Assembly: GCF_019429625.1 (NCBI RefSeq)
Contig: NZ_JAHXRW010000007.1
Coordinates: forward strand, 124,001-188,000
DNA from: Celeribacter sp. PS-C1
Lineage (GTDB): Bacteria; Pseudomonadota; Alphaproteobacteria; Rhodobacterales; Rhodobacteraceae
Length of the DNA: 64,000 nucleotides
Direction: 5' to 3'
Shown: positions 10,508-22,853 of the stretch, in pieces
Numbering within the stretch: position 1 is the first letter of the stretch
How the letters are laid out: each line of letters opens with the position of its first letter
The notes under the pieces: generated by a model
Told to the model about the DNA's origin: nothing
Seen by the model: the letters and a program-made list of their open reading frames with translations, nothing else
The model's database searches: none
Program-made: the position numbers and the translations under genes

Positions 10508-10538
10508 AAGGGGCGCAAACTTGCGCCCCTTTCTTTTT
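10508..10538 (+). terminator. Intrinsic terminator after ppaC
   Basis: A GC-rich inverted repeat (AGGGGCGCAA and its complement, arms 10508-10518 and 10521-10531, closing on a tight loop) followed by TTCTTTTT, 24 bp after the ppaC stop. Confidence 0.85.
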
Positions 10539-10550
10539 CCGGAGCCCCCA

Positions 10551-10919
10551 ATGCCCAACACCCTTTTGTTTCGCCTCAGTGCCTACCTCTTTTTCGCGCT
10601 CTGTGCCGGGCTTCTCCTCGCCCCCGGTCTTTTCGGCGCGATCTTCGGCCTTGACCCGTCCACCGGCGCCGAAGTCATGGCACGCCGCGCGGGGCTTTTG
10701 TTCGCTCCTTTGGGTCTCCTCTACCTGCAACTGGCGGACATTGATCACCCCAAGGTTCAACGCATATTGCTCTCCGCAGGTGTCGTATTCTTGATCACCA
10801 TCGCGCTTCTGGGCCTCACCGAATGGGCTTTGGGCCGTGTCGGCCCAGGCATTCTGGTGGCTGTGATCACCGAAGTCATCTTTGCCGTCCTATATTTGAA
10901 AGCCCTCCGCCATGTTTAA
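10551..10919 (+). CDS. Small integral membrane protein (DUF4345-like)
   Basis: 122 residues and four hydrophobic segments: LLFRLSAYLFFALCAGLLL near the N-terminus, a second after ARRAGLLFAPLGLLYLQ, a third VVFLITIALLGL and a fourth near the C-terminus. The layout resembles small DUF4345-type membrane proteins; function unknown. The ATG at 10551 has GGAG upstream. Its stop overlaps the ATG of the next gene by 8 bp, so the two are co-translated. Confidence 0.6.
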   Translation: MPNTLLFRLSAYLFFALCAGLLLAPGLFGAIFGLDPSTGAEVMARRAGLLFAPLGLLYLQLADIDHPKVQRILLSAGVVFLITIALLGLTEWALGRVGPGILVAVITEVIFAVLYLKALRHV

Positions 10920-11388
10920 AACGCCCGACTTCATGCGCGAAATGAAACGCGGCGAAGAGAACGCCGTCACCGACCTTCTCACCTCCGCTTTCGGCCAGAA
11001 GGACGAGGCGCAGTTGGTCGAGGCCCTGCGCAAATCTAAAGCGATTGCCGGAGAAATGGTCCTCCCGATGGCGGGAGAAGTCATCGGCTACGCGGCGCTT
11101 TCCAAAATGATCGCTCCCAAAGGCTGGCTCTGCCTCGCTCCCGTGGCGATCCGCCCCGACCTCCAAGCGCGCGGATACGGGCGCCGCCTCGTCGGCATGA
11201 TCACCCAATGGGCGGAACTCTCGGGACAAACCCTCGTCGTCTTGGGTGATCCGGCCTTTTATAGCCGCTGCGGCTTCAAACCGATTGCAGAGGGCTTCAC
11301 CTCCCCCTACCCCTTGGACCACACACTGACCGCAGGCCCGGCCAAGGCCAAATCCAAAGAGCTGATCTACCCGAAAGCTTTCGGCTGA
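10912..11388 (+). CDS. GNAT family N-acetyltransferase (YhbS-like), copy 3
   Basis: 158 residues. GNAT motifs are APVAIRPDLQARGYGRRLVG (acetyl-CoA loop ARGYGR) and VVLGDPAFYSRCGFKPIA. It shares the GDPAFY..GF segment and overall layout with the proteins at 2568-3062 and 3316-3828, so three members of this subfamily lie within 9 kb. Its start overlaps the upstream membrane-protein gene by 8 bp. Substrate unknown. Confidence 0.82.
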   Translation: MFKTPDFMREMKRGEENAVTDLLTSAFGQKDEAQLVEALRKSKAIAGEMVLPMAGEVIGYAALSKMIAPKGWLCLAPVAIRPDLQARGYGRRLVGMITQWAELSGQTLVVLGDPAFYSRCGFKPIAEGFTSPYPLDHTLTAGPAKAKSKELIYPKAFG

Positions 11389-11397
11389 GCTGGTCTC

Positions 11398-13593
11398 CTA
11401 CCAAAAACTCTGCGGATCAATGTCGATCTGAAGCCGCACATTGTTGGGCAGTTTCACCTGTCCGACCCACTCCGCCAAAGCGGCCTGAATAGGCGCGGTT
11501 TTCTCGGCCTTGACCAGAAAACGCATGCGATGCCGCCCGCGCACCCGCGCGATGGGGGCCGGTGCAGGCCCGAAAAGCTGGGCATTGATGCGTTGCAACG
11601 GCCCCGCAATGCGCGACAGATGGTTGGCCACGTCTGTCACCACTGCCAGATCCGGCCCCGACAGGATGATGCCCGCCATGCGTCCATAGGGCGGCACGCC
11701 CGCCATTTTGCGCTCGGCGGCCTCGGCGCGCCAAAACCCCTCTTCGTCACCCGACAGGATCGCACGGATCACCGGATGTTCGGGCTGATAGGTCTGCAAC
11801 AGCGCGACGCCTTTTTTCTCCGACCGGCCCGCGCGGCCCGCGACCTGACGCATGAGTTGAAAGGTCCGCTCGGCAGCGCGCAGGTCAGAGCCTTGCAGGC
11901 CCAGATCGGCGTCGATCACCCCCACGAGGGTGAGGTTCGGGAAGTTATGCCCTTTCGCCACCAGCTGCGTGCCGACAATAATGTCCGTGTCACCCTCGGC
12001 GATCTTTTGAATCTGCTCTTTCAGCGCCCGCGCGGAGGCAAAGAGGTCCGACGACAACACCGCACATTTCGCCTCCGGGAAACGCTCAGCAACCTCTTCA
12101 GCCAGACGTTCGACACCGGGGCCGACGGGGGCCAGACGCCCCTCGACGCCACAAGAAGGACAGGCCTCCGGCATCGGTTTGGTCTCGCCGCATTGGTGGC
12201 ACATCAGGCGTTTCAAGAACCGGTGTTCGACCATGCGCGCATCGCAATGATCGCAGGCGATCTGATGCCCGCAGGCACGACAAATCGTGACCGGGGCAAA
12301 GCCACGACGGTTCAGGAACAAAAGGCTTTGCTCCCCCCGCTCCATCCGCTTTTTCACCGCGCCGACCAAAGTGTCGGAAATAAACCGCGTCGAGGGCAGT
12401 TTCTCGCCCCGCATATCGAGCGCGTGCATGTCGGGCATCACCGCGGGGCCATAGCGGCTTTCGAGATCGAGGCGTTTGTACTTGCCCGCTTCGACATTGG
12501 CCCAGGTCTCCAGAGAGGGCGTGGCAGAGGCCAAAACGACCGTCGCAGAGCACAGCGACGCGCGCAGCACGGCCATGTCGCGGGCGTTGTAATGCACCCC
12601 GTCCTCTTGTTTGTAGGAGCCGTCGTGCTCCTCATCGACCACGATCAACCCGAGGTTTTGAAACGGCAGGTAAAGCGCAGAGCGCGCGCCGATCACCACC
12701 TGCGCGCCGCCTTCGCCGACCATTTTCCAGACGCGGCGGCGTTCGGTCATGGTGACGCCGGAGTGCCATTCGGCAGGCCGCGCGCCGAAACGTTCTTCGA
12801 ACCGGGTGAGAAAGGCGGAGGTCAGCGCGATCTCGGGCAAAAGCACAAGGGCCTGCCGCCCCTGTTTGAGACATTGCGCGACGGCTTCGAGGTAGACCTC
12901 TGTCTTGCCCGACCCTGTGACGCCCTTCAAAAGCGTGGTGGCATAGCGCTCGGCGGCGACATCTTCGCGGAGCGCAGAGGCGGCGGCCTCCTGTGCTTCG
13001 GTCAGCTCTTTGCCGGGGGCATTGGCGTCCAGACGCCGGTAAGGCAGATCGCGGGGCGTGTCCTTTTCGATCACTGCACCAGAGGACAACATCCCTTTGA
13101 CGACAGAAGCCGTGACCCCCGCCGTGTCGGCCAATTCCTTGAGTGTGAACGATAGCCCGCCATATTCGTCCAAGGTCTCCAAAACCTTTGTGCGTGCCTC
13201 GGTTTCACGCGGTGGGCGCCCCTCGCCCCGACGATACACCTTGCGCATCCCCGGCGGGTTCATCAGTCCCGGCGCGCGCGTCGCAAGGCGCAGCATGGCG
13301 GGCATCGGCGTGAGCGTATAGGCGGCGACCTTTTCGAGGAACTGCCGCATCTCATCGCGCATCGGCGCGAGGTCCAGCACCGTCGAGATCGAGCGCGCTT
13401 TCGAGAGATCAAAGCCGCCAATGCCCTCGCCCCAGACACAGCCCAGCACCTTGCGCGGGCCCAAGGGCACCTCGACGAAAGCACCCATGGCGACACCGCC
13501 CTCGGGCGCCTTGTAATCCAGCGTCCGATCGAGTGGTTCACAGGTCAAAACGGCAACCAGATGGCCTTCGGGGTAAAATTCGGCGTCACGCAT
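11398..13593 (-). CDS. priA: Primosomal protein N' (replication restart helicase)
   Basis: 731 residues, full length. Helicase motifs include Walker A GVTGSGKTEVYLEA, the DEEH box (VVDEEHDGSYKQED), and the C-terminal VGTQLVAKGHNFPNLTLV and RVAG region. Between them is the eight-cysteine zinc domain (CRACGHQIACDHC, MCHQCG, CPSCG). It reloads the replisome at stalled forks in a 3' to 5' helicase-driven step. Convergent with the GNAT gene with only a 9-bp gap. Confidence 0.97.
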   Translation of the reverse strand: MRDAEFYPEGHLVAVLTCEPLDRTLDYKAPEGGVAMGAFVEVPLGPRKVLGCVWGEGIGGFDLSKARSISTVLDLAPMRDEMRQFLEKVAAYTLTPMPAMLRLATRAPGLMNPPGMRKVYRRGEGRPPRETEARTKVLETLDEYGGLSFTLKELADTAGVTASVVKGMLSSGAVIEKDTPRDLPYRRLDANAPGKELTEAQEAAASALREDVAAERYATTLLKGVTGSGKTEVYLEAVAQCLKQGRQALVLLPEIALTSAFLTRFEERFGARPAEWHSGVTMTERRRVWKMVGEGGAQVVIGARSALYLPFQNLGLIVVDEEHDGSYKQEDGVHYNARDMAVLRASLCSATVVLASATPSLETWANVEAGKYKRLDLESRYGPAVMPDMHALDMRGEKLPSTRFISDTLVGAVKKRMERGEQSLLFLNRRGFAPVTICRACGHQIACDHCDARMVEHRFLKRLMCHQCGETKPMPEACPSCGVEGRLAPVGPGVERLAEEVAERFPEAKCAVLSSDLFASARALKEQIQKIAEGDTDIIVGTQLVAKGHNFPNLTLVGVIDADLGLQGSDLRAAERTFQLMRQVAGRAGRSEKKGVALLQTYQPEHPVIRAILSGDEEGFWRAEAAERKMAGVPPYGRMAGIILSGPDLAVVTDVANHLSRIAGPLQRINAQLFGPAPAPIARVRGRHRMRFLVKAEKTAPIQAALAEWVGQVKLPNNVRLQIDIDPQSFW

Positions 13594-13714
13594 GAAGATG
13601 TGATAGGGGTTTTACGCAGGGCAAGCCAGAGACGTTTGTGCGCGAAAGCCCCCTTTCTATAGGCGCTCACATCGACTATGAGTCCGCCCGAACGCAGGCG
13701 AAAGGAGACGCCCC

Positions 13715-14368
13715 ATGAAATTCTTTGTTGATACCGCCGATGTGGATGCAATCCGCGAGTTGAACGACCTTGGCTTTGTGGATGGTGTGACCACCAACCC
13801 GTCGCTGATCAAGAAATCCGGCCGTGACATCCTCGAAGTCACGAAAGAGATTTGCGAGATCGTCGATGGTCCGGTCTCCGCCGAGGTTGTGGCGCTTGAG
13901 TATGACGCCATGGTCGCCGAAGGCCGCAAGCTGGCGCAGATCGCAGACAACGTTGTGATCAAACTGCCGCTGACGCTCGATGGTCTCAAAGCCTGTAAAA
14001 CGCTGGCTTCCGAAGGTCACAAGATCAACGTGACGCTTTGTTTTTCCGCGAACCAGGCGCTGTTGGCCGCAAAAGCTGGCGCGACCTTTATCTCTCCCTT
14101 CATCGGGCGCCTGGACGACATCAACCTCGATGGCGTGGACCTGATCGAAGACATCCGCACGATCTACGACAACTACGGTTATGAGACCGAGATTCTCGCC
14201 GCCTCCATCCGCACCGTGAACCACATCACCGAATGTGCGAAAATCGGTGCCGACGTGATCACCGCTCCGGCCAATGTGATCAAGGCGATGGCGAGCCATG
14301 TGCTGACCGACAAAGGCCTGGCACAATTCGTAAAAGACGCTGAAGACGCCGGCATTAAGATCGTCTGA
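13715..14368 (+). CDS. tal: Transaldolase (short, FSA/TalC-like type)
   Basis: 217 residues, matching the compact transaldolase subfamily. Motifs are [34 protein letters not shown] and VVIKLPLT, with the Schiff-base Lys at residue 83; [13 protein letters not shown] and [12 protein letters not shown] complete the barrel. It interconverts sedoheptulose-7-P and glyceraldehyde-3-P with erythrose-4-P and fructose-6-P in the pentose phosphate pathway. An AAAGGAG ribosome site lies just upstream of the ATG. It is divergent from priA and followed by a bidirectional terminator. Confidence 0.95.
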   Translation: MKFFVDTADVDAIRELNDLGFVDGVTTNPSLIKKSGRDILEVTKEICEIVDGPVSAEVVALEYDAMVAEGRKLAQIADNVVIKLPLTLDGLKACKTLASEGHKINVTLCFSANQALLAAKAGATFISPFIGRLDDINLDGVDLIEDIRTIYDNYGYETEILAASIRTVNHITECAKIGADVITAPANVIKAMASHVLTDKGLAQFVKDAEDAGIKIV

Positions 14369-14416
14369 TCAACGGGGCGTGGCGCCCATTTCCGGCAGAC
14401 AGTAATGAAAAAATAA

Positions 14417-14447
14417 AAAGCCCCCGCGAAAGATAAGCGGGGGCTTT
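14417..14447. terminator. Bidirectional intrinsic terminator
   Basis: 11-bp perfect arms (14417-14427 and 14437-14447) with a 9-nt loop, between the converging tal gene and the fusion gene. The T-rich tract is strongest for minus-strand transcription (an A-rich tract precedes the stem on the plus strand). Confidence 0.9.
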
Positions 14448-14466
14448 GCAACATCGTCCTATGGGA

Positions 14467-16875
14467 TCATTTTCTCTTGGCCAGATCTGCCTCAGCTTGA
14501 CGAAGAGCCTTGCGAAAGATCGGGCCAGGCTGACGCGCCATCACCGCCGCGCAATATGATTTGGTCAACCAAGGCCGCCCCTTTTGCTGCAAACGCGCCA
14601 ACATCTCTTTCTGATATCGCCGCGTTTCTCTCCGGCTGCGCATCAAATGATAGAACTCCTCAGTCGTCAGCGTGCCGGAAATCGCACCTTCCACGATGGG
14701 TTTCAATACGCCCATCCGCACCCAGAGAGACGCGATCCGGTGACCGAAATAGCGACAGCGGAATTTGGTTACATTTTCGCCCCGAAACAGCGCAGCGTGC
14801 ATGGCATCCAACTGCGCCGTCGGATCATAGAACAAATGGACGCCTTTGGCCTCTGAAACCATATCCGGCGCGTAGCCGTAAGGCCCCGAGAAATCCCGCG
14901 ACCAAGCCCGGTGATAGCGGGATTCCCACGACGCATCTTCGCGCGACAATGTCGCCTGTGGTGAAATCAGCACCACCTGCGATCCCGGCGCGGCCGCACT
15001 GAACGCTGCCGCCGCGTATCCCCCCATGGACGCGCCGTAAAAGATCACCTTTTTGAACTCTTTGAAAAAACCCTCGTCTCGCAGACGATCAAAAAACGCA
15101 TAGACGGATTCATCGCGATACCATGTGAACCCATGCGCCATCATGCCAAGCATGGACCAGCCGCGCTTTTCGACGAAATCATAGCCCCAAGGCATTTTGC
15201 TTTCAGAAAAATCGCGGATGTGATCGAGGTTCTCGAAGGTGACGATCAATATGTCACCGCGGCGCACATGCAATGCCGTGTGATCCTGACCAAGCTCTTC
15301 ATAAAAGCCTTCTTCATCGCCGATATTCTTCAGTCGCGCACGCCACTCCTGCAAGCTTTCGCCTGCCGCCTGAGCGTCCGTCGAGGGTTCACTCTCATCA
15401 TCCGCGTCATTCAGAAGTTTCAGATCAGACAATCCAGCCTCATAGTCATAAGGGATTTCGCTCAAAGCGGGCCATGCACGTTCGACAATATCGCGAACCA
15501 CCACACCTTTGCGTCGTTTTTTTTCGTTAAACTGTAAAGACAGCCCGATCAAACGTCGCGATGAAAACGGCGACATATAAAAATTGCGCCACATGGCCGG
15601 GAAGCTCATGCCAACGGACGCCGCGTAGAACAACTCCAAAAACATGAAGTCTGCGGCTTTTTCCATGGCATTGTCCGGCAAAGTCGCCTGCCAGGCTTCG
15701 AATTCCGGGCCGTATGTTTTGACGATGTCCTCGGAGAACATCTCACGCGGCACGATCAAGAGGCGGCGCAACTGCCAGCTCACCTCTTTCCACGCCGGCT
15801 TCGGACGAAACACATAAACAGCCCTTAGAATATCCGTGTGATGTCCCCGCAAAACCACGGCACCGTCTTCGACGCCTTCGATAACACCCGTCTTATATTC
15901 ATTCGGAAGCGCCATTGCGCCACCCGATGTGATCTGGAACAGATCTTTCCATTCCTCCCTGCGCCATTTCTTGATGTGAAACTCTCTACGATCATGTGTT
16001 TCGTGCGGAACACCGGCTGATTGGCAAAGACTTTGGGCGACAGCATCATCAATACGCCCGGCATAATTCGTGATATGCGTGTAAAACATATCAATTTCAT
16101 CCACATGTGGCTGGGCGCAACCCAACAGAATGCGGCTGTCTTGACCGCCAGTAATCGGCATAGCCACTTTATGCGCTTTGGCGATCTCGCCAATATTGAA
16201 ACGGCATCGCGCGATAATGTCGTCGTAAACAGTTTCAATCGGAGCTTCGAGTTTTGTAAAATCCTCGTCTCCTGGCCAAAACCGACTTGGGGTCATGTTG
16301 TTTAGATCAAGGTAATAGTTCGGGTTCAGACGCTGCACGTTCAGATCAACCGTATGCAAAAGCGGCAAACGTCCCACCTGTTCACGCACCATTTCAACAT
16401 CGACCAAAGGATCCGGAGCAACATCACGCTGTGTCGCCAACAGACCCGAAGACGCGACATAGCGGTCTTCTTTGTTGAAAACGACACCGATCATACCCGC
16501 TGGATCGCAATAGAGGCGGGTCTCGCCTGTGACAGTTACAACAAAAGCGAACCGTCCAGCCGTTTCGACTACAAAAGCCTCAAACTTTGTCCAAAAATCT
16601 TTTTCGCGCGAGGAAAACGGGAGCGTTACCTTGGGCGAGGACAACAATCGGGAGGGGCCGACAGCAATCCCGATAACAACGCCTATCTCAAAATCGTTTT
16701 CATCAAAAACAGCCGCGCGCGGGAGGTCAGAGCCTGAGTGGAGAAACCACTTTCCGACAGAGCCAACCACAAAGCCAGGCAAATCCTCTTTGTGCTCTGA
16801 AAGACAATACTGATACCGAAACGCCAGCGAAAAAGGTACTCTCTTATTGGTCCACAAACGTTGCGCTTCAAACAT
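14467..16875 (-). CDS. Asparagine-synthase-like / alpha-beta hydrolase fusion protein
   Basis: 802 residues. The N-terminal half resembles asparagine-synthetase-type enzymes: a degenerate amidotransferase-like beta region (residues about 1-190, no N-terminal catalytic Cys) followed by a PP-loop MPITGGQDSRILLG (GGQDS near 243-247), indicating ATP-dependent adenylation. After an acidic linker (about 485-510) the C-terminal part is alpha/beta-hydrolase-like: FYGASMGGYAAAAFSAA with nucleophile Ser near 616, then plausible Asp near 684 (HLFYDPTA) and His near 712 (YFGHRIASLW). The ATG at 16875 is preferred over a GTG at 16884 because only it has a properly spaced AGAG site. Substrates are unknown; surface-polysaccharide or secondary-metabolite modification is a guess. 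Confidence 0.75.
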   Translation of the reverse strand: MFEAQRLWTNKRVPFSLAFRYQYCLSEHKEDLPGFVVGSVGKWFLHSGSDLPRAAVFDENDFEIGVVIGIAVGPSRLLSSPKVTLPFSSREKDFWTKFEAFVVETAGRFAFVVTVTGETRLYCDPAGMIGVVFNKEDRYVASSGLLATQRDVAPDPLVDVEMVREQVGRLPLLHTVDLNVQRLNPNYYLDLNNMTPSRFWPGDEDFTKLEAPIETVYDDIIARCRFNIGEIAKAHKVAMPITGGQDSRILLGCAQPHVDEIDMFYTHITNYAGRIDDAVAQSLCQSAGVPHETHDRREFHIKKWRREEWKDLFQITSGGAMALPNEYKTGVIEGVEDGAVVLRGHHTDILRAVYVFRPKPAWKEVSWQLRRLLIVPREMFSEDIVKTYGPEFEAWQATLPDNAMEKAADFMFLELFYAASVGMSFPAMWRNFYMSPFSSRRLIGLSLQFNEKKRRKGVVVRDIVERAWPALSEIPYDYEAGLSDLKLLNDADDESEPSTDAQAAGESLQEWRARLKNIGDEEGFYEELGQDHTALHVRRGDILIVTFENLDHIRDFSESKMPWGYDFVEKRGWSMLGMMAHGFTWYRDESVYAFFDRLRDEGFFKEFKKVIFYGASMGGYAAAAFSAAAPGSQVVLISPQATLSREDASWESRYHRAWSRDFSGPYGYAPDMVSEAKGVHLFYDPTAQLDAMHAALFRGENVTKFRCRYFGHRIASLWVRMGVLKPIVEGAISGTLTTEEFYHLMRSRRETRRYQKEMLARLQQKGRPWLTKSYCAAVMARQPGPIFRKALRQAEADLAKRK

Positions 16876-17040
16876 CAAACCCACTCTTCATATACGTATT
16901 TCAGCTGCAATCTGCAGTTTAGCCTATTAAAAGCAATATGTTTTATAGGATTTAATCAGGCCGTTGTATAAATCGGGAAATAGGGACATAGTTGTCGCAA
17001 CGACCGGAAAACCGGCGGATCGAGTAAAGTACGAGGCAAT

Positions 17041-17763
17041 ATGAGCACCCATCTCCCCCGGGCCATCTCGCCCATGGCTGAAGAGCTGCGTGAGAAAATC
17101 ATTTCCGACCCCGATATGGTGTTGGACGATCAGGACGTGATGCGCGCGCTGATCGCCGCGAATGAACGCAGCACAGGTTCCAATGTCGTCGACCTGCGCG
17201 GGCTGGCGATGGAGCGGCTCGAGGATCGGCTCGACCGGCTTGAGGACACCCATCGCGGTGTGATCGCCGCCGCTTACGAGAACCTCGCGGGCACCAATCA
17301 GATCCACCGCGCCGTGTTGCAGCTCTTGGAGCCGACCGAATTCACGCCGTTTCTCAAAGCCTTGTCGGGCGAGATCGCCCAGACCCTGCGCGTCGATGCC
17401 GTGCGGCTTTTGCTGGAAACCAAAGTCGAGAGTGACGAACCCGCGACCCGCAAACTCGGCGATGTCTTGATCACAGCAGAGCCCGGCTTCATCGAGACCT
17501 ATATCACCTATGGCCGCAACGTGCCGGTGCGCCCCGTCACCCTGCGCCAGGTCGCGCCGGAGACTGATGTGATCTATGGCGACAGCACCGGCTTCATTCA
17601 CTCCGAGGCGCTGATGACGCTGGATTTCGGTCCCGGTCGCTTGCCTGGGCTGTTGGTTTTCGGCTCGGAAGACCCGCATATGTTCCGCCCCACACAGGGC
17701 ACCGATCTTTTGGCTTTCTTCTCCGGCGTCTTCGAAAAAATGATGCGCCGCTGGCTGGGATGA
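17041..17763 (+). CDS. DUF484 family protein
   Basis: 240 residues: an N-terminal helical coiled region (LAMERLEDRLDRLEDTHRG) followed by a GAF-like domain, ending in the typical FGSEDPHMFRPTQGTDLLAF and LARVFE-like helix (here SGVFEKMMRRWL). DUF484 genes commonly sit immediately upstream of xerC, as here with an ATGA overlap, but the biochemical role is unknown. Confidence 0.88.
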   Translation: MSTHLPRAISPMAEELREKIISDPDMVLDDQDVMRALIAANERSTGSNVVDLRGLAMERLEDRLDRLEDTHRGVIAAAYENLAGTNQIHRAVLQLLEPTEFTPFLKALSGEIAQTLRVDAVRLLLETKVESDEPATRKLGDVLITAEPGFIETYITYGRNVPVRPVTLRQVAPETDVIYGDSTGFIHSEALMTLDFGPGRLPGLLVFGSEDPHMFRPTQGTDLLAFFSGVFEKMMRRWLG

Positions 17764-18692
17764 GCCTCAAGATCACAGAGGGGATGCGCGACACGCTGGC
17801 GCGCTGGCTCGATCACGAGCGCGCGCTCAAATCCGCCTCAGAGAACACCCTCACCGCCTATGCGCGCGATGTGTCGGGCTGGCTCAGTTTTCTCGCCGAA
17901 CATGAGGGCGGCGGCTTTGGTCCGGCTCAGATCGCAAAGCTTCGGATCACCGACATGCGCGCCTGGATGGCGCATGAGCGCAGCCGAGGCGTGGCGCCGC
18001 GCTCGCTGGCCCGGTCTTTGTCTGCGGTCAAAACATTCGCCCGTTGGCTGGCCGAACGCGACGGGTTCGACGCCACTGCGATCCTCTCCACCCGCTCGCC
18101 GAAGTTCCAAAAGAAACTGCCCCGACCTTTGTCGCCTGACGCGGCCAAAGAAATGCTCTCGACGGTCGAGTTGCAACATGACGAACCTTGGATCGCGGCG
18201 CGCAATGTGGCTGTGGTGACGTTATTATACGGCTGCGGCTTACGGATTTCAGAGGCCCTGTCGCTGACCGGCGCCGATGTCCCACTAGGCGAGGTCATTC
18301 GTATTGTCGGCAAGGGCAACAAGGAGCGGATCGTGCCGGTGCTCCCCGCCGCACGCAAGGCTGTCGCGGACTACACCCGGCTCTGCCCCTATGATCTGAC
18401 ACCAGAGGCGCCGCTGTTTCGCGGCACCCGTGGCGGCGCGCTCAACCCGCGTTTGATTGCGAAAGTCACCGAAGCCGCGCGCATGCAGCTTGGCCTACCC
18501 TCCTCCGTGACACCCCATGCAATGCGCCACTCCTTCGCAACGCATCTGTTGAATGCCGGCGGCGATTTGCGGGCTATTCAGGAGCTTTTAGGCCACGCCT
18601 CGCTCTCGACGACCCAAGCCTACACCGCCGTGGACAACGCGCGCCTGTTGCAGGTCTATGAGGCGGCCCATCCGCGTGCAAAACAAGAATGA
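17760..18692 (+). CDS. xerC: Tyrosine recombinase XerC
   Basis: 310 residues. An N-terminal SAM-like core-binding domain is followed by the catalytic domain with Arg162 (GLRISEAL), Lys185 (GKGNKER), His253 and Arg256 (TPHAMRHSFATHLL), His279 (LLGHASLSTTQ) and Tyr288 nucleophile. With XerD it resolves chromosome dimers at dif. Coupled to the DUF484 gene by a 4-bp ATGA overlap. All catalytic residues are intact, and neighbours are housekeeping genes, so this is the chromosomal XerC rather than an element integrase. Confidence 0.95.
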   Translation: MSLKITEGMRDTLARWLDHERALKSASENTLTAYARDVSGWLSFLAEHEGGGFGPAQIAKLRITDMRAWMAHERSRGVAPRSLARSLSAVKTFARWLAERDGFDATAILSTRSPKFQKKLPRPLSPDAAKEMLSTVELQHDEPWIAARNVAVVTLLYGCGLRISEALSLTGADVPLGEVIRIVGKGNKERIVPVLPAARKAVADYTRLCPYDLTPEAPLFRGTRGGALNPRLIAKVTEAARMQLGLPSSVTPHAMRHSFATHLLNAGGDLRAIQELLGHASLSTTQAYTAVDNARLLQVYEAAHPRAKQE

Positions 18693-18824
18693 AGCCTTCG
18701 GCCTTTGCCCAAAAGTCCATGTTTCCGTCTTTCGGAAAACACTCTAAGTTTGTCCAAAGCTTACCATTTCTTCACTTCCTCCACCCTAAACTCGGGGCAC
18801 TTGGGGCAGTCTAGGGGTAGACAG

Positions 18825-19010
18825 ATGGCGGACGACACGACACCGAAAGAGCCAAATTTGCGCGAGGTCGCCACGATCACGCGGATCACGCAGGAAGATT
18901 TTTTTGCGCAATTGGCGCAGGCTTTGGCACTCTACGATCGAGATGGCGACGGTCTTTTGACTGAAGAAGAATGGAAATGGGTCGAGGACACCTATAAGGA
19001 CGCGGGCTGA
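18825..19010 (+). CDS. Small EF-hand protein
   Basis: 61 residues with one canonical EF-hand loop, DRDGDGLLTEEE (Asp, Asp, Asp, Glu at ligand positions), inside a helical context (FFAQLAQALALY before, WKWVEDTYKDA after). A single EF-hand usually dimerises to bind calcium. There is no signal peptide, so it is cytoplasmic. The ATG at 18825 is the sensible start; the open frame upstream is non-coding in character. Role unknown. Confidence 0.65.
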   Translation: MADDTTPKEPNLREVATITRITQEDFFAQLAQALALYDRDGDGLLTEEEWKWVEDTYKDAG

Positions 19011-19164
19011 TCCTTGGGCTCCGCGAGCACGGTTCAATTCCATTTCAATAAAATCTTACAGAGAAAGCTCCGTCCGAGCGTGACATGGCCAGCTTGATTT
19101 CTGATTTATCAACCTTTCCGCGCAATCCTGAAGCCGTGTTCGTCAGGCCAGAAAGGACTACGCT

Positions 19165-19593
19165 ATGGACATTTCAATGCTGAATCTCGCCTCGAGGTTC
19201 AATTCCCCACCGACCTCTTCCTCCGCACCCATCTTCGTGAACAGAGAGGGAAGCGGATCGGTCGCCACCCCCATCCTCACGAACCGCGACGAGGGCAAAT
19301 CAGTTTCGACGCCTGTCTTCACACTTGAAGAGCGCAATCCCATCCGTGACATCACCGATGATTTTCTTTTGGGAACCATGGGCAACAGTGGCAGCGCTGA
19401 TGATACGCGGACGATTGCGGACGCTGACCGAGACACCTCTGCCCCAATCAGCGAGTCCAAACCGGAACTGTCGAAATCAAAAGCACATAATGTGTTCGAA
19501 AGACTGATTGAACGTGCCGCCTTAGCGCGGGGTCAAGACCCTGCGGAGTTTTATGCGCAGATACAGAGGCGCTTGGGCATTTTCGAACTTTAG
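19165..19593 (+). CDS. Hypothetical protein with short internal repeats
   Basis: 142 residues, not recognised. The N-terminal half carries three imperfect 14-residue repeats of the form S-x-x-(T/A)-P-(I/V)-(F/L)-x-N/L-R/E-x-E-x (about residues 18-31, 32-45 and 46-59), followed by an acidic disordered stretch and a short helical C-terminus (NVFERLIERAALARG). A good ribosome site (AAAGGA) precedes the ATG at 19165. It ends at the ileS terminator. No function can be proposed. Confidence 0.6.
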   Translation: MDISMLNLASRFNSPPTSSSAPIFVNREGSGSVATPILTNRDEGKSVSTPVFTLEERNPIRDITDDFLLGTMGNSGSADDTRTIADADRDTSAPISESKPELSKSKAHNVFERLIERAALARGQDPAEFYAQIQRRLGIFEL

Positions 19594-19622
19594 ACAAAAA
19601 AGGCGGCCCGTGAGAGCCGCCC
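19591..19622 (-). terminator. Intrinsic terminator of ileS
   Basis: A GGCGGC/GCCGCC stem (19602-19607 and 19616-19621) that, read on the minus strand, is followed by TTTTTTGTC. It lies 27 bp past the ileS stop and may also stop the converging hypothetical gene. Confidence 0.7.
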
Positions 19623-19648
19623 TTTGGCATGTTTTATCTGTCGTCAGC

Positions 19649-22585
<2,937 letters not shown>

Positions 22586-22853
22586 GGATTTTGTCCTTGG
22601 GAGGAATGGTCGGAATATTCGAGGGCGGCGCGGTCTCCATACGCCTTGTCCCGGCGGCTCGTAGGATCTTTGAGATCAGAGCGCCGGGCTGATAATTCGA
22701 ATAATGATCGCGACCATGAATGTCATAAGCGCCTTATAGGCCCGGGCAAACGTAGTTGCAACGACTTGAACAAGCGGACTTGCCGCATTGCAGCCCCTCG
22801 CAATATCACGCAGGATCGCCGCGCTGCAAACAAGCTGCCATCCAGAGGCCCCC

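Noticed and set aside
17760..18692. Tyrosine recombinase as a sign of an integrated element
   Set aside because: It is XerC in its usual DUF484-xerC context, with no attachment repeats or element genes nearby.
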